The notes under the pieces were generated by a model. That model saw only the letters and a program-made list of their open reading frames with translations, made no database searches and was not told where the DNA came from. Shown piece by piece: positions 1 to 11,870 of a DNA stretch of 64,000 nt. Every line of letters begins with the position of its first letter. Position 1 is the stretch's first letter. A program made the translations under genes and the position numbers. This stretch comes from Henckelia pumila (taxonomy: Eukaryota; Streptophyta; Magnoliopsida; Lamiales; Gesneriaceae), in assembly GCF_033568475.1 (NCBI RefSeq), contig NC_133120.1, positions 84,276,151 through 84,340,150 of the forward strand, written 5' to 3'.

Positions 1-2395
1 AGCTTTCTTGGTAGCCCAAATCGACATACTATACTTTTCCATAAAAACTTCATCACCTCGGCCTCTGTTATTTTCGCCAAAGGCTCTGCCTCCACCCACT
101 TGGAAAAATAATCAACAGCTACCAACAAGAACTTCTTCTGTGCCCGGGCTAGTGGAAAAGGTCCCACTATGTCCAGACCCTATTGATCAAAGGGGCAGGA
201 TGCCCATATCGGAGTCAAGTTGCTTGCCGGGCTATGTTGTATAATTCCGAACCTCTGACATCCTTCACAAGACCGGGAAATCTTGTATGCGTCTGCCTGC
301 ATAGTTGGCCACCAATATCCTGACAGCAACACCCTTCGGACCAGACTCATAGACCCTCCATGTTTTCCACAACATCCCTCGTGCACTTCCCGCAAGACAT
401 ATTCGGTTTCTCCTTCCTCCAAACATTTGAGCAAAGGGCCCTGGTAGGAACGCCTATACAGGCTTCCTCCCAAGATAGCAAACCTGGCTGCCTGTCTTCG
501 TATGATCCGGGCTCGTCCTTTGTCCTCCGGGAGGCTCCCCTGAGTTAGGTACTTGACAATCGGGGCTTTCCATGTGTTTACTTGGAGGACCGGTTCCCCG
601 GCTTCTATGGCAGCCACCGTTTCCCTTTGCAGAAGGGATTCGCTACAATCACCTTCCCCCGCGGCCGCTTTCTTAGCCAAGGCGTCTGCTTCCATATTTC
701 TTTCCCGGGGTATCTGCTCTATACTCCAAGTGTCGAAACTGGCCCCGAGCTCTTCAATCATCTTACAATATTTTATCAATTTCTCCTCTCGAGTACAGAA
801 GGTTTTGTTTACTTGTTGAACAACCAACTGAGAGTCAGAATAAATTATGATATGACTTACCCCGACATCCCGGGCTCGTTGCATTCCCGCTATCACAGCC
901 TCGTATTCATCTTCGCTGTTGGAGGCCTGGAAGTCTAGCTTCACGGCTATCTCAATCTTCTCTTGGGCCGGTGAGATCAGGATGATCCCCACACCACTGC
1001 CTCCAGCACCACTTGCTCCATCTACAAAAACCCTCCACACTTCTTCTTGGCCAAAAACGGCCACCTCTATCAAAAAATCTGACAAAGCCTGGGCTTTGAT
1101 GGCCTTACGTGGCTGGTACTCAATATCATATTCTCCTAATTCCACCGACCATTTCACGAGTCTTCCCGAGGCATCTGGATGAGTCATAATACGCCCCAGG
1201 AGGCTATTAGTAAGAACAGTTACCGGGTGAGACAAGAAATAAGGTCTCAATTTCCGGGCCGTTATTACTAGAGCCAAGGCCATCTTCTCAATTTCCGTAT
1301 ATCTAACTTTCGCCCCCTTCAAAGCATGGCTGACGTAGTACACAGGCCTCTGATCTCCCTTTTCCTCTTTTATCAAGACAGTGCTGACCGCCTTTTCTGT
1401 AGTGGATAGATATATCCACAATCGTTCCCCTGGTTCCGGCTTAACCAAGATAGGCAAGCTAGCCAGATGCTCCTTCAACTCCTGAAAGGCCTGCTCGCAT
1501 TGCTCAGTCCAGCCGAACCTCTGGGCTTTACGCAACACTTGGAAAAAATGATAGCTGCGATGAGCTGATCGAGCTATAAACCGGGCCAGGGCTGTAATCC
1601 GGCCGGTTAATCGTTGTACCTCTTTAATAGATGTTGGTGAAGGCATTTCCCGCAACAGCTTCACTTTTTCAGGGTTGACTTCTATCCCCCGTTCAGTGAC
1701 CATGAACCCCAGAAACTTGCCACTTTTCACCCCAAACATACACTTAGCCGGGTTCAATTTGATCCCATATCGCCGAACTGTCGCAAAAGTTTCCTCCAAG
1801 TCGGGTAAGAAAATATCCCGGGTCCTGGACTTCACCAATATATCATCCACATATACCTCCACATTTCGGCCCACCTGTTCCCGGAACACTCTGTCCATCA
1901 TCCGCTGATACGTAGCTCCTGCATTCTTCAAACCAAATGGCATCACTACGTAGCAGAAAGTACCTCCCGAGGTAACAAAGCTGACTTTGTCTTGATCTTC
2001 CAGGGCTAAAGGAATTTGATGATAGCCCTGGTATGCATCTATGAAGCTCAGCAACTCAACCCGGATGTAGAGTCCACCAACTGGTCAATTCGGGGCAGAG
2101 GGTAACAATCTTTGGGACAAGCTTTATTTAAATCCCGGAAATCCACACACATTCTCCACTTCCCCGTGGCCTTTGGTACTAGCACTACGTTGGACAACCA
2201 AGTAGGAAATTGTATTTCCTTGATGTGCCCGGCCCGCAGTAGCTCTTGAACCTGCTCCGCTATCACCTTATCCTTATCGGCCCCAAAATGCCTCTTCTTT
2301 TGTATGACAGGTCGGGAACCTGGGCTGATGTTTAGTTTGTGTTCCGCCACCCGGGATGAAACTCCCACCAAATCACCCTGAGCCCAGGCGAACAC
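1..2395 (-). mobile_element. pol region (RT, RNase H, second RNase H, integrase start)
   Basis: In order: the N-terminal RT part (KWRMCVDFRDLNKACPKD), the RT core with the catalytic VYVDDILVKS, RNase H (LWIYLSTTEKAVSTVLI), the second RNase H-like domain, and the H2C2-type integrase zinc region (VHEGCCGKHGGSMSLVRR, then CEGC). The integrase core runs off the left edge. This is a broken fossil. Confidence 0.85.
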
Positions 2396-2404
2396 ATCTT
2401 TATT

Positions 2405-4486
2405 CTAAATGAGGCAGCCTCTCAATGCTTCCATCAACCATGCATCTAAATCCCGAGCTATCTTAACAGACTTCCCTGTTTGCCCGGGTTCCATCTCTAC
2501 CTCTTCATACTCGCTTTTAGATTCCTCCACCGAACAGACTTCTCTTCCCCCCAAGGCTCCTACCTTTCCATTCTGTTTTGCCCTCTTGTAGTCTATCTTC
2601 ACTGTCTCGGCATAGCATTTTCGGGAGGAAGTCTGATCTCCTCGAACTTCTCCGACCTTATCTCCCACTGGGAACTTGATCTTTTGATGGTAAGCTGAGG
2701 CTACGGCTTTGAAAGAGTTCATAGCCGGCCTACCCAAGATGACATTATAGGAAGAAGGTGCTTCCACTAATGTGAATCTTGTCATGACCGTCCTCTTCTC
2801 ATCTCCTGATCCCAAGGTGATAGGCAGCAACATTTCCCCTTGGGATTGGACAGTGTGCCCGGCAAAACCATATAAGGCGGTATTTACCGGGCTCAACTCA
2901 TACCCCTGCAAATCCATCTGCTCGAATGCTTCTTGAAAAAGGACATTCACTGAGCTTCCCGAGTCAACGAACACCCTTCGAACATCATAATTGGCGATCC
3001 GAGCTTGTATAAGCAAGGCGTCATTATGGGGTAAATTTACTCCCTCCAGGTCTTGGGGTCCAAATGTAATGATTGGCCCCGCCCCCTGCCTTCCTTCCTC
3101 CACCCCTAAGCTTTCCCTCCGACTCCAGGCCTTCCTAGCCCGGTTGGAATCTCCATCCGTAGATCCTCCCGATATCATGTTAATGATACCTTTGGTCGGC
3201 CCATCTCCAGATGTTTTGTCTTTTTTTGCATGATCCATTTCTTGTTTTCCTTTTTCCCGAGAGCTGGTGGCATCCCGGGGAGGAATCGACGTCTGTGACC
3301 CCCGAAACCAAGGCACGCTTCGAGGCTTTTTTGGGACCGGCCTACCATCTCTAGCATAAGGCAGTTGGTGTCTTTGCTGCAGAGTTCGACACTCACTGGT
3401 GTCATGAGTGCACTCTTGATGAAGTGCACAGTACTTCCAGAGCTTCTCCTTAGAAACAGGGGTCTGCGTGTCGACCCTTTCTTCACACATATGAACAGCC
3501 TTATCTCGGGTCCCTCGGTACGGAGCATACCGGGACAATCGCCCCATGGGATCATGGTTCTCCCTACTTCTTCCTTGTTCCCGGCCTCCCTCCCGCCGGG
3601 CCACCTCCTTTTTCTGCCTCTGAGCTTCCTCCATGTTAATGTATTTTTCAGCCCGAGCCAGCAAATCTTCGAAGGTCCGGGGTGCTTTTTTCACCAGTGA
3701 TTTGAAAAATTCCCCCTCCCGAAGACCTTGAGTGAAAGCCGTGATCTTGGTCTCCTGGGCACAAGTCGGGACCTCCAAAGCAATTTTGTTAAACCTTTTG
3801 ATGTAGGTTCGTAAAGACTCCTCTCCTGACTGCTTTGCTTCAAAAAGGCTATAGGCAGTTTTCCTATACCTCTTGCTACTACCGAAGTGCTGCAAAAACA
3901 CTTGCTTGAATTTAGCAAATGATTGAACACTCTGGGGCTCCAACTTCTCAAACCATCTTTGGGCAGAATCCACCAAAGTGGTTAGGAAGACTTTGCATTT
4001 GATCTTATCTCCATAGCAATGTAGCATGGCCACATTTTCAAACCGAGCCAGGTGCTCCTCTGGGTCTGTGCTCCCATCGTATTCCCGGATTTTAGCCGAC
4101 TTGTAATTTAGTGGCAAGGGTTCCTCTATCACCTCTTGTGAAAAAGGGAAACCCGGAATTTTGATGGGGCAAGCCATTTGGGAACCCCCCTCCTCCAACT
4201 TCTGTACCTTTCTCCTGAGCTCATGCAACTCATCTGCCATGGACGGCTGTATTGAGTGCATCCAAGAGCTTTCTTCTTCTTCTCCTTCTTGAACCTGGGC
4301 AATAGGGTTTGGATTACCCTGATTTCCTTCTTCCTCCACTGTTATGTCCTTTGATTGTGGTTGCTTTGCAGCTATCAACGACTTCCGTACCACATCTTGG
4401 ACAAATGATTCTAATTGCTCCAAGGGAATGGTAATATTCCGTCCTGGCTGATGGTCTCCAGGTAATGTTTGATCATGAGAAGCCAT
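2405..4486 (-). mobile_element. gag-protease region of the Tat-lineage element
   Basis: A long open frame of 693 codons starts 24 bp inside the primer-binding site. It carries a retrotransposon gag domain (around residues 150-290, with YDGSTDPEEHLARF and QRWFEKLEP), a charged linker, and an aspartic protease region with the active-site motif VFVDSGSSVNVLF and a later ILGRPAMN. It encodes the capsid-like protein and the protease of a fossil element. Confidence 0.85.
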
Positions 4487-4509
4487 ATCTACGTCTATAG
4501 AACAAGCTT

Positions 4510-4525
4510 CCCACAGACGGCGCCA
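4510..4525 (-). other. Primer-binding site of the Tat-lineage element
   Basis: The minus strand reads TGGCGCCGTCTGTGGG one base inside the LTR end. This is the primer-binding sequence commonly seen in plant Tat/Athila-type gypsy elements. Confidence 0.75.
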
Positions 4526-4526
4526 A

Positions 4527-5096
4527 TGATGATGGTTTTAAAACCAGGGCCCGGGCTATCAAGGTAGTGTTGTGGGCCTGACGTGGTGACCGGGCTAATG
4601 AAAGTGATATATGAACTGCCCTTCCTTAATCGAGATGAACTGCACACCAAAGAAGGGGATAAAAAGCACGTTAGTGGGACGCCGGAGGAAGTTCCGGCGG
4701 GGCCACTCCGATGCTTAAGTTAGACTTAGAAATAGAGTGGGCTTTTTAGAGAAAAATGAATATAGTGCTTTGGAACTTTAAGTGAACATACCCCTACCAA
4801 TATCTGTGACCAGATATTTAAAGGCCTTGGAGTGAGAGTGTCACTCCGCAATTCCAGGGTAATGGCCACGATCTGGATCGTGGGTGTGGTAGTTGCCCAT
4901 GTTTGTCTGTCATGTACGATGAACCCGGAAAGCTTGGGTTGGTGATAATCGTGGGGATCATGCCCCTAAAACACGGGCCTTATATAAGTCCTGCAGACCT
5001 GGTTTTCCAGGTGCCTGAAGCTACTGGGCTACCTTAATACAGCCCTACCACTCCGGGTCATTCGTGTCCCGGCCCCCCTGGCTTACCGGGACATCA
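4527..5096 (-). repeat. 5' LTR of the Tat-lineage gypsy element
   Basis: The 570-bp LTR begins TGATGTCCCGG and ends ATCATCA on the minus strand, directly before the primer-binding site. A TATA-like TTATATAAG lies at about 4980-4988. The stretch GCATCGGAGTGGCCCCGCC near its 3' end closely resembles GCATCAGAGTGGCGACGCC in the solo LTR at 23311-23952, so the two are relatives but not the same family. Confidence 0.8.
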
Positions 5097-5547
5097 ATGA
5101 TAAATTATTTTTTTACTGAAATTTTTAAATTTTATTCTCTAAAATTATATAAAATAAAATGACATTATAATAACAAATAAAGTGGAAGAAGATACCATAT
5201 TAATCGAAGAAAAACTTCAAATATCTAAAATATTTGTATATTTATTGATATCTTTAAAATTTATCATTTAAAATTACACATTGTTTCATATGTAATCACT
5301 TTTTTTTATTTTTTTTCCAAAATATATAGACTTGTACGATAATTAATAATATTTTTACCACTATTTTTTTTATTAATATTTTCATGAGATTTTCATTAAA
5401 TATATAGATTACTTTCAAAAAAAATTTTACACCATATAAGTATTCATTAAATAAGGATAGATTTGAAAAGTTATTTACCAATTGAAATTTTCAAAAAAAA
5501 AATGTTGATATGTGTCAAAAGGAAGTAAGTATATATATATATATATA
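5097..5547. other. AT-rich spacer, no gene seen
   Basis: AT-rich sequence between the gypsy LTR and the first palindromic MITE, ending in a short TA run. The only open frames are short, low-complexity and rich in Lys/Ile/Asn. Confidence 0.6.
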
Positions 5548-5704
5548 CAATTTTGCTATTCTGCCCACTCACCGTGCCCACCTAATGTGCCCACCACGAG
5601 GTGACACTCAACTATTGGATGTGATGAATTGTGCGTCCAATAGTTGAGTGTCACCTCATGGTGGGCACATTAGGTGGGCACGGTGAGTGGGCAGGATAAC
5701 AAAA

Positions 5705-5706
<2 letters not shown>
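5548..5706. mobile_element. Palindromic MITE, copy A (159 bp)
   Basis: Two arms of about 75-80 bp pair almost perfectly. The left arm contains CTGCCCACTCACCGTGCCCA, and its complement GGCACGGTGAGTGGGCAG sits in the right arm, leaving a centre of about 10 bp. The element is flanked by TA, but it lies in a TA microsatellite, so a TA target duplication cannot be proved. It shares length, end sequence (right end complement GAGTTTTG), TGCCCACC blocks and CTATTGGATGTGAT core with copy B. Confidence 0.8.
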
Positions 5707-5759
<53 letters not shown>

Positions 5760-5794
5760 GAATTGAGTATAAAATAAAATGATATATACATATA

Positions 5795-5953
5795 GAGTTT
5801 CTTTCAAGTGCCCACCTATCATGCCCACTACCATGTCCACCAATGATGTGGCACTATTCTATTGGATGTGATAAAGATGTGATAAATTATAGGTCCAATA
5901 GAATAATGTCACATAATTGGTAGGCATGATAGGTGGGCATTTGAAAGAAACTC
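5795..5953. mobile_element. Palindromic MITE, copy B (159 bp)
   Basis: The left end GAGTTTCTTTCAAGTGCCCA pairs with TGGGCATTTGAAAGAAACTC at the right end, and the arms continue inward with a few mismatches to a centre near GATAAAGATGTGATAAA. Both sides show TA. It is the same length as copy A and clearly the same family, but more diverged between its arms. Confidence 0.8.
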
Positions 5954-6994
5954 TATATATATATATTTGAAAATAGACATATATATATTTTTAAAGTAAT
6001 AAAATAACATATTTGAAATAAATAAAAGAGAATGAGAAACAATAGAGATATAGGATCTTGTTTTTAGAGTGATCGTATTTGTGGTTACTCTTTCAGTTTC
6101 TATCGTCATTATAGAAAAAAGTCATTCTCAGCCATGGATATTAAGAAAACTAGGTTTTGGAGCAAAAATCGAGGACGATTTTCTCTTGGATGCATTGATG
6201 ATATTATCATTGACAACTTAAAAAATTCTAATGAACGTCGAATTCCTTAAATGTACAAATATATTCGAAACATACAGTTGATGCTTAATTAGCTAAATAT
6301 AACTATCACTGTAATTTATATTTTATCTTTTAATCGTGTTTTGCTTGTAGGCGGCCCCCCAAGCCCGAAACCCTGGATCCGTCTCTGCTCCCTAGTCACT
6401 CCTCAGTTACCACTTAAAATTAATGGTAGTGAACTGAAGGTTGCATTTTGATATAAGGATTTAGATTTGAGGGGACACATGCATAAATATATGATCAAGG
6501 GTTGATTTGAAATGAATCTTTAATTGAGATGGATTTGAGAACTTAAAAAATAATTAGTTTAGGATTTTAAAAAATAATTAGTCTAGGATTTTGATATGCA
6601 TATCTGCAAATGGTGATGAACCGTAAATGTATATGTATATGCATGTTAGGATTTTGATGGTATTATCATAACGAATCTTACTGCAGGTATCAATATTGTA
6701 CGTTAGTACAGATTTTATAATCATGTATATAATTCAAAATGTTAAAATATTTAAGTTGCAACCATTTTCCAACTAAACAAACACATACATATAATCAAGA
6801 AGCTATTTTAAAAGTTTCAATTTACCAGACAGAAATGAACATGTCCACGTTACTTCATGTCTAGCATTCTTATTAATTATTTAAACTTTGACACGAACTT
6901 TGAATCTAGCTACTCACAACGATAAATTAGATACAAGGAAAAAAATGATTTGAACATAAATAATAAATATAAAGTATGATTGAAAAAAATAAAT
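5954..6994. other. Intergenic region downstream of the GDSL gene
   Basis: Mostly AT-rich sequence without a supportable gene. A short GC-rich island at about 6350-6412 (CCAAGCCCGAAACCCTGGAT) stands out and may be a fragment of an old element. The 3' part should contain the 3' UTR of the minus-strand GDSL gene ending at 6995. Confidence 0.5.
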
Positions 6995-9654
6995 TTAAAT
7001 TATAAATTGTTCGAAACTAGATTTCAACGTAGTGAAGATCGCCCGCCATCCAGCCTGCGTTGGATGCGACGAATCCCAGAAAAACGAAGACTTGGGATCG
7101 CTGCAAACTGTGTACAATTTCGTGCCGTTCAAATCCACGCCGCCACAAGAACATCCGGCGCATGTGCCAAAACAGCAGGGCTTCAATGGAGATTCAAATT
7201 TCAACTTCCCTGCTTCACGTACAATTATATAATTTTTTTATATATATAAGATCACGATCCATATTCGACATGTAAAAAGCGAAACTAAATAAAGAAAGAA
7301 CATGATACCTTTCAAATCGTTCTTCTGATCGAGAAGAGTGGTGAACGAGTCGTATAGATCGAGAACGAATACGCCAGCTCGATTAGTCTCGTTATTCAAC
7401 TTGGCGACGGCTTGGCGCAACAGGAGATTGTGAAATTGGACGGCGGTGTTCTGAGTAGCGTTGCATTGTTGGAAGGAATTCAGCTGAGTGATGCGAGGGA
7501 GACACCCCAACGGCTGCAACTCGGTCACCACGATTTTCCTTGCTCCCAACTCGCTGATCCGCTTCAGGTTCAGAGCTAGTTGAGTCACCACTCGAGGGAT
7601 AAAGCCTTGCAAACCCTACATGCATGTGTAGTAGCAATTAAATAACAATATCAATACAGTATTATAATGCACGAGGGTGTTAGAGTAACCGTTTTTGTTC
7701 ATTTTAATGGTTAGACCAAATTACCCCTTCTATTATTCACTAAAGATAGCATATTATTACCCCACTTTCTCACATTCTTCCTCATGATGTTCTTTCCTTA
7801 AGCACCTCTTTTGTAATAATGAAAAATAAACTAAGTTAAGCGTGTACTTAGATGCTAGTATATATAATTAATGTTACCAACAAACCAAACGCATAATTCT
7901 AAACTGCTGCATGTCATTGAATGTGATATATATGTAATAAATTTTACCTGGAGAGTGCCACCATTCTGCAGAAAAGCAGCATAATCATTGCCTGAAAGAG
8001 TGACAAGAACAGCAGACGAGTGAAAATCCCATTTCGTGTACACCGATTCATTGACGAGATTCTGGAAGAAATCGATTTGGGTGGTCATGTTGGGCAGAAA
8101 AGGCCCCAATGTATCGAACACGCCGCTTCCCCCGACCGCGAAGTTCATCCCATACCGGAGCCTTTTGGGCCCAGCCATTTTCCTCAATGCGTAGGCTATC
8201 GGAGTCTTCAGTCCCAAGGATTTCGCTGCACGTCGAGATAATATTTGAGAATTAGAAGTGCATATATGTGCATGCCTCCACATATATATATAATTGCTCA
8301 ACCAAACCGAGTAAACGAGATCCTACCTGTACAGTAGGGCCTAAACCCAGCCTCTAACCAGATTCTAGGGTTGAATTTATCTATGTAGAGTAGGGTCTAC
8401 AATTATTTCATTGAACCCCATAAACATTATTTCATTGAACCCCGTAAACATTGATAAATCTCTACCTTAAATATATGGTTGAGATAACACGAGGTAAGAT
8501 GAAATTATCTGCAAAGTATAATAATGGATTATATTACCAGCTTCATTGATCATGCCTTTTCCCGATAAATAATAATTGGGGGCTGTATTTTGAAAAAGCA
8601 GTCTCCTGATTTTAAATGCAAACACGGTGCGTAATGTACGTAATTAATCGCTAACCAATACAAATAACGTTAACCGACACTAATAAGGTCTAATTATTAG
8701 GCTGGTTCCACGTTTTATTATTTTTTTAATCATAAAAAAGATTTTTTACTTATGATATATTAAACTTTTTTAACCCAAAAAAAAAAAAATAGAAAGCACA
8801 TACATAAGTTCTTATATATATGTGGAGAATTAAATTTGTGACTTTCAGCTATGTATCTCACTCAAATTTTGTTGAAAAAATCTAAATTTAGGCATTCAAT
8901 TAATTAGCTTTTACTCTACTGTATTTAATTATTATCCTGGAAGCAAGGTTCTTCACCAAACATTGCCTATGCTATACATTTTTTATTGGTTCCGTTATAA
9001 AGAACACACCAGCTCACCAAAAAAGGCAAATCGAGCATTAAACTCCAATAATAAAGAAGGAAAATAAAAGTAAAAGATAAAGTGCCCCGGCCCCCAAATA
9101 ATGATACAAAATGTTGAGTATATAAAAATAATGTCATAATAGTTTTTACACGTAAGCCCGGCCCGCAGTCAATTATATATAACCGTATAATTAATAATAT
9201 AAAATCAATAATTTATTTCACTCACCTACATAATCGGTGAGAACCCGGCCGTCGGAGAATCGGCCGGAGGGTTTCCCCGGAAAAGTGATCCCGTAGGGTA
9301 CATTCCACGAGTTAGCCAATGATTTCCCGACGTTACCAGTGTCCGCATACGAGTCTCCGAACACAAACAGCTTCGTGTGCCCATAATCGCCACCGTGTCG
9401 GTGGCCGCGGCCGCCGTCGTGGTGGTGAGATGAACCTTGTGCACCTACACAAATTAATAAGTACTTAACATTATTAATCTTCCCAGTAAAATAGAAAGAA
9501 AAAAAAAAAGACATAAAACTAATTAATTTTATCATAAATTATATTCATCAAATCCTTTCTGTAAAGAATGAGACTTGAAGAATTATTTGGCACCTGAGAT
9601 TATGAGAGAGCAGCAGCAGAAGAAGAAGGAGAATATAAGAGTAGAGAACTCCAT
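6995..9654 (-). CDS. GDSL esterase/lipase, five exons, 359 aa
   Basis: Exons on the minus strand are 9654-9594, 9444-9226, 8225-7948, 7615-7309 and 7209-6995. All introns are GT-AG, and the phases (1, 1, 0, 1) close without a stop. The protein is a secreted serine hydrolase of the plant SGNH/GDSL family, as shown by an N-terminal hydrophobic signal (MEFSTLIFSFFFCCCSLIIS), block I FVFGDSYADTGN with Ser52, block II GMNFAVGGSG with Gly at about 125, block III LSGNDY with Asn173, and block V WDSSHPT with Asp334 and His337. Family members are about 350-380 aa, so this one looks complete. It resembles the Arabidopsis At5g03610 group from memory. A Gly/His-rich linker (residues 25-43) lies between signal and block I. 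The substrate cannot be read from the sequence; family members act on lipid or cell-wall esters. Confidence 0.93.
8318..8520. repeat. Dispersed repeat copy inside GDSL intron 2
   Basis: The stretch from GAGATCCTACCTGTACAG to AAGATGAAATTATCTGCA resembles 11205-11370 in order and wording (GATCCTAC..., CATTGATAAATCT..., GGTTGAGATAACACGAGGTAAGATGAAATTATC). It also has a short internal duplication (ATTATTTCATTGAACCCC twice). No terminal repeats were seen, so the type is unknown. Confidence 0.45.
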
Positions 9655-9734
9655 TGAAGAGAATGTTAGGTGCTGTGAATTCAGAAGAAAAAGATTGTTG
9701 GGTCAAGTGTAACAATTTACATGGCAACGGTGTA

Positions 9735-9751
9735 CATATATATATATATAT
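9735..9751 (-). promoter_or_regulatory. Possible TATA region of the GDSL gene
   Basis: A run of alternating TA about 80-100 bp upstream of the start codon would serve as a TATA box on the minus strand. Such runs are common in this window, so this is only a positional inference. Confidence 0.35.
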
Positions 9752-9759
9752 TACGCACG

Positions 9760-11827
9760 CACTGATTTAATTAAGGCAAGGAGTTTGTTTTGGAAATATA
9801 AAATATTTTTGGTCCAAAAAAAAAAAGCCATTCTAATATTTTCTTAGAATAGATTGAATATGAAAACACCAAGGTTTGGTCAAATTTGGTTTCTCACTTG
9901 GTTGACCTGATCTGGTTAGCTGGAGTCGAAAAGTTCTGAAGGTCGATCCAATTATGCAACTGTATTAATGTACTATATTATATATAAAACAGATTATTTT
10001 ATGAAATTAATTTGTGGCACATTGAATTTGAAAGATGGCGGGTGAGAAATTTATATAGATATAGAAATAAACAAAATTTAATAAGATAATCCCACAAGTT
10101 AATGTTATGATATGGATTTTTGACTTGAGTATTTATAGAAAATGTATTATTTTTATTTTATATCTTATCTTATAAATATAAATATAAATATATTAGATTG
10201 TCACGCAATAAATAGTGTGCATCTAGATTATCAATTCCAAAAGGAGGATTTATTCCGGCTGTAAACTTTTTAATGGCAATTCCCATTGAAATACTTTAAC
10301 GATATATATGCACATGCATTTGGTCAATAATATTAAAAGAATTTTTTGAAAATATCAATAATATATTTTTTTTTTATTTGGAAAATGGCATTCATATAAT
10401 ATAATTGTGTATCGAATTAGAACTCCGATATGTATGTGATAGGTTTTGAATTCAAATTACTTCTCATTATTATACCAAATTGGATTTGCTGGAGTTTAAT
10501 TATTTATTTAATTTACATTTGATTATATGGAGCAGTTGTTATTTGAATTCCAATTAAGTTTGTGTTGTTGAAATGAAGCTTCTGAATTGCAAGTATATAT
10601 ATATATATTGAATATAAAGATAAGTGTCAACATGTCTTAATTATTATATTATTGTGGATATATAAAAAGCACATCTATACCTGTATATTAAGATTCGGCA
10701 TAGGAAACGACCTCCTTGGGTGGTATGGCACTTTTTTTTTATTATTATTTTTAAAAAAAATTATTTACTTTTTCCTTTTTTTTTTTTTAGACACTTCAAA
10801 ATTTGCCGAAAGAAACCGATCATTTTATAATTTAAACTAAAAAAAGCTAGATGTCAAAATATTAAATACTACAACACGTATATCGAAATACTAATATATG
10901 TTATTGTCACGTGGAAGGTGGGAACTGGGAAATTATCAATTATTCGATTAAAGAATTATATTATAATTATAACATAAAAAATTAGAATGACTGGAATTAT
11001 TGAATGGAAATTAATGGGACTTGTTCCTAGATATATCCTATAGTTTTTTTTTTTTTTTTTTTTTTTGAGAATATATCCTAGAGTTTACATAAGGTGGAGT
11101 GAGTAGTTTCGTGGAACCCGCAATTAAAGTCCGCGTACGTGTGGCCACCCTCATAAATACTTATACATTCACCAAGCCATCATTGACTATCTTCAAAATG
11201 ATAAATAAGATCCTACGGGTACTTCAATTCAAATTCAAGAGTTGAGATTTATAGATACATATGAGATTACTATTTTTTTCTATTGACTTCACAAATATTG
11301 ATAAATATTTACTCTTAAATGTATTGTTGGGATAGTGCCGAAAAAATAAGATGAAATTATCCCTTCAGAATGGGGTCATCCATCTTGTATATTCAAATTT
11401 TAAATTTCTTTTTTTAAAAAAAAAACGATTTTTGGCATGCCAAAGTTTCATTATATATATATATATATATATATATATGATCAAATTTCGTTGTTTATTT
11501 TATATTTTGAAGGAATAGGTTTTTCACATTTAAATGAGCAAATGGACGGCCGATCAAGTCATTTTTTAAAAAATATTATAGACCTAGTGTGAATTGGCTA
11601 GGACGGTGCCATGATCATTAAGAGGACAGTTGACTATTATCAAATAATTAATTAATAATGTTATATGTCCAACGATATCTGCACGTAAATTTTTATACTA
11701 TAAAATTCAATACAAAATTATAATTTATTAAATCACATGATACATTGAATGCAAATTCTTAATATATAATATCAAAATCTCATAAATAATAGCAAAATAT
11801 TATGGCATGATCGTAATAAATATCGTT

Positions 11828-11870
<43 letters not shown>

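Larger units (their letters stand above)
1..5096 (-). mobile_element. Ty3/gypsy LTR retrotransposon, Tat lineage, 5' part only
   Basis: Read on the minus strand the order is LTR (5096-4527), primer-binding site, gag-protease, reverse transcriptase, RNase H, a second RNase H-like domain and the start of integrase, after which the window ends. The extra RNase H-like domain (starting RVFVDGASGAGGSGVG) after the usual RT-RNase H block is typical of the Tat/Retand/Ogre group. The visible part looks broken in about one or two places. The 3' LTR lies outside the window, so the target duplication and LTR age cannot be judged. Confidence 0.9.

Noticed and set aside
5548-5706. Long hairpin considered as a microRNA precursor
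   Set aside because: The near-perfect full-length palindrome with a sister copy next door and TA flanks fits a MITE. Small-RNA data would be needed for any microRNA claim.
7032-7275. Plus-strand open frames opposite the last GDSL exon
   Set aside because: Antisense shadows of a well-supported exon; they lack domains and end at the intron.
10652-10840. Short open frame of 62 codons with a Phe/Leu-rich translation
   Set aside because: Low-complexity T-rich DNA gives this composition; no homology or splice partners.
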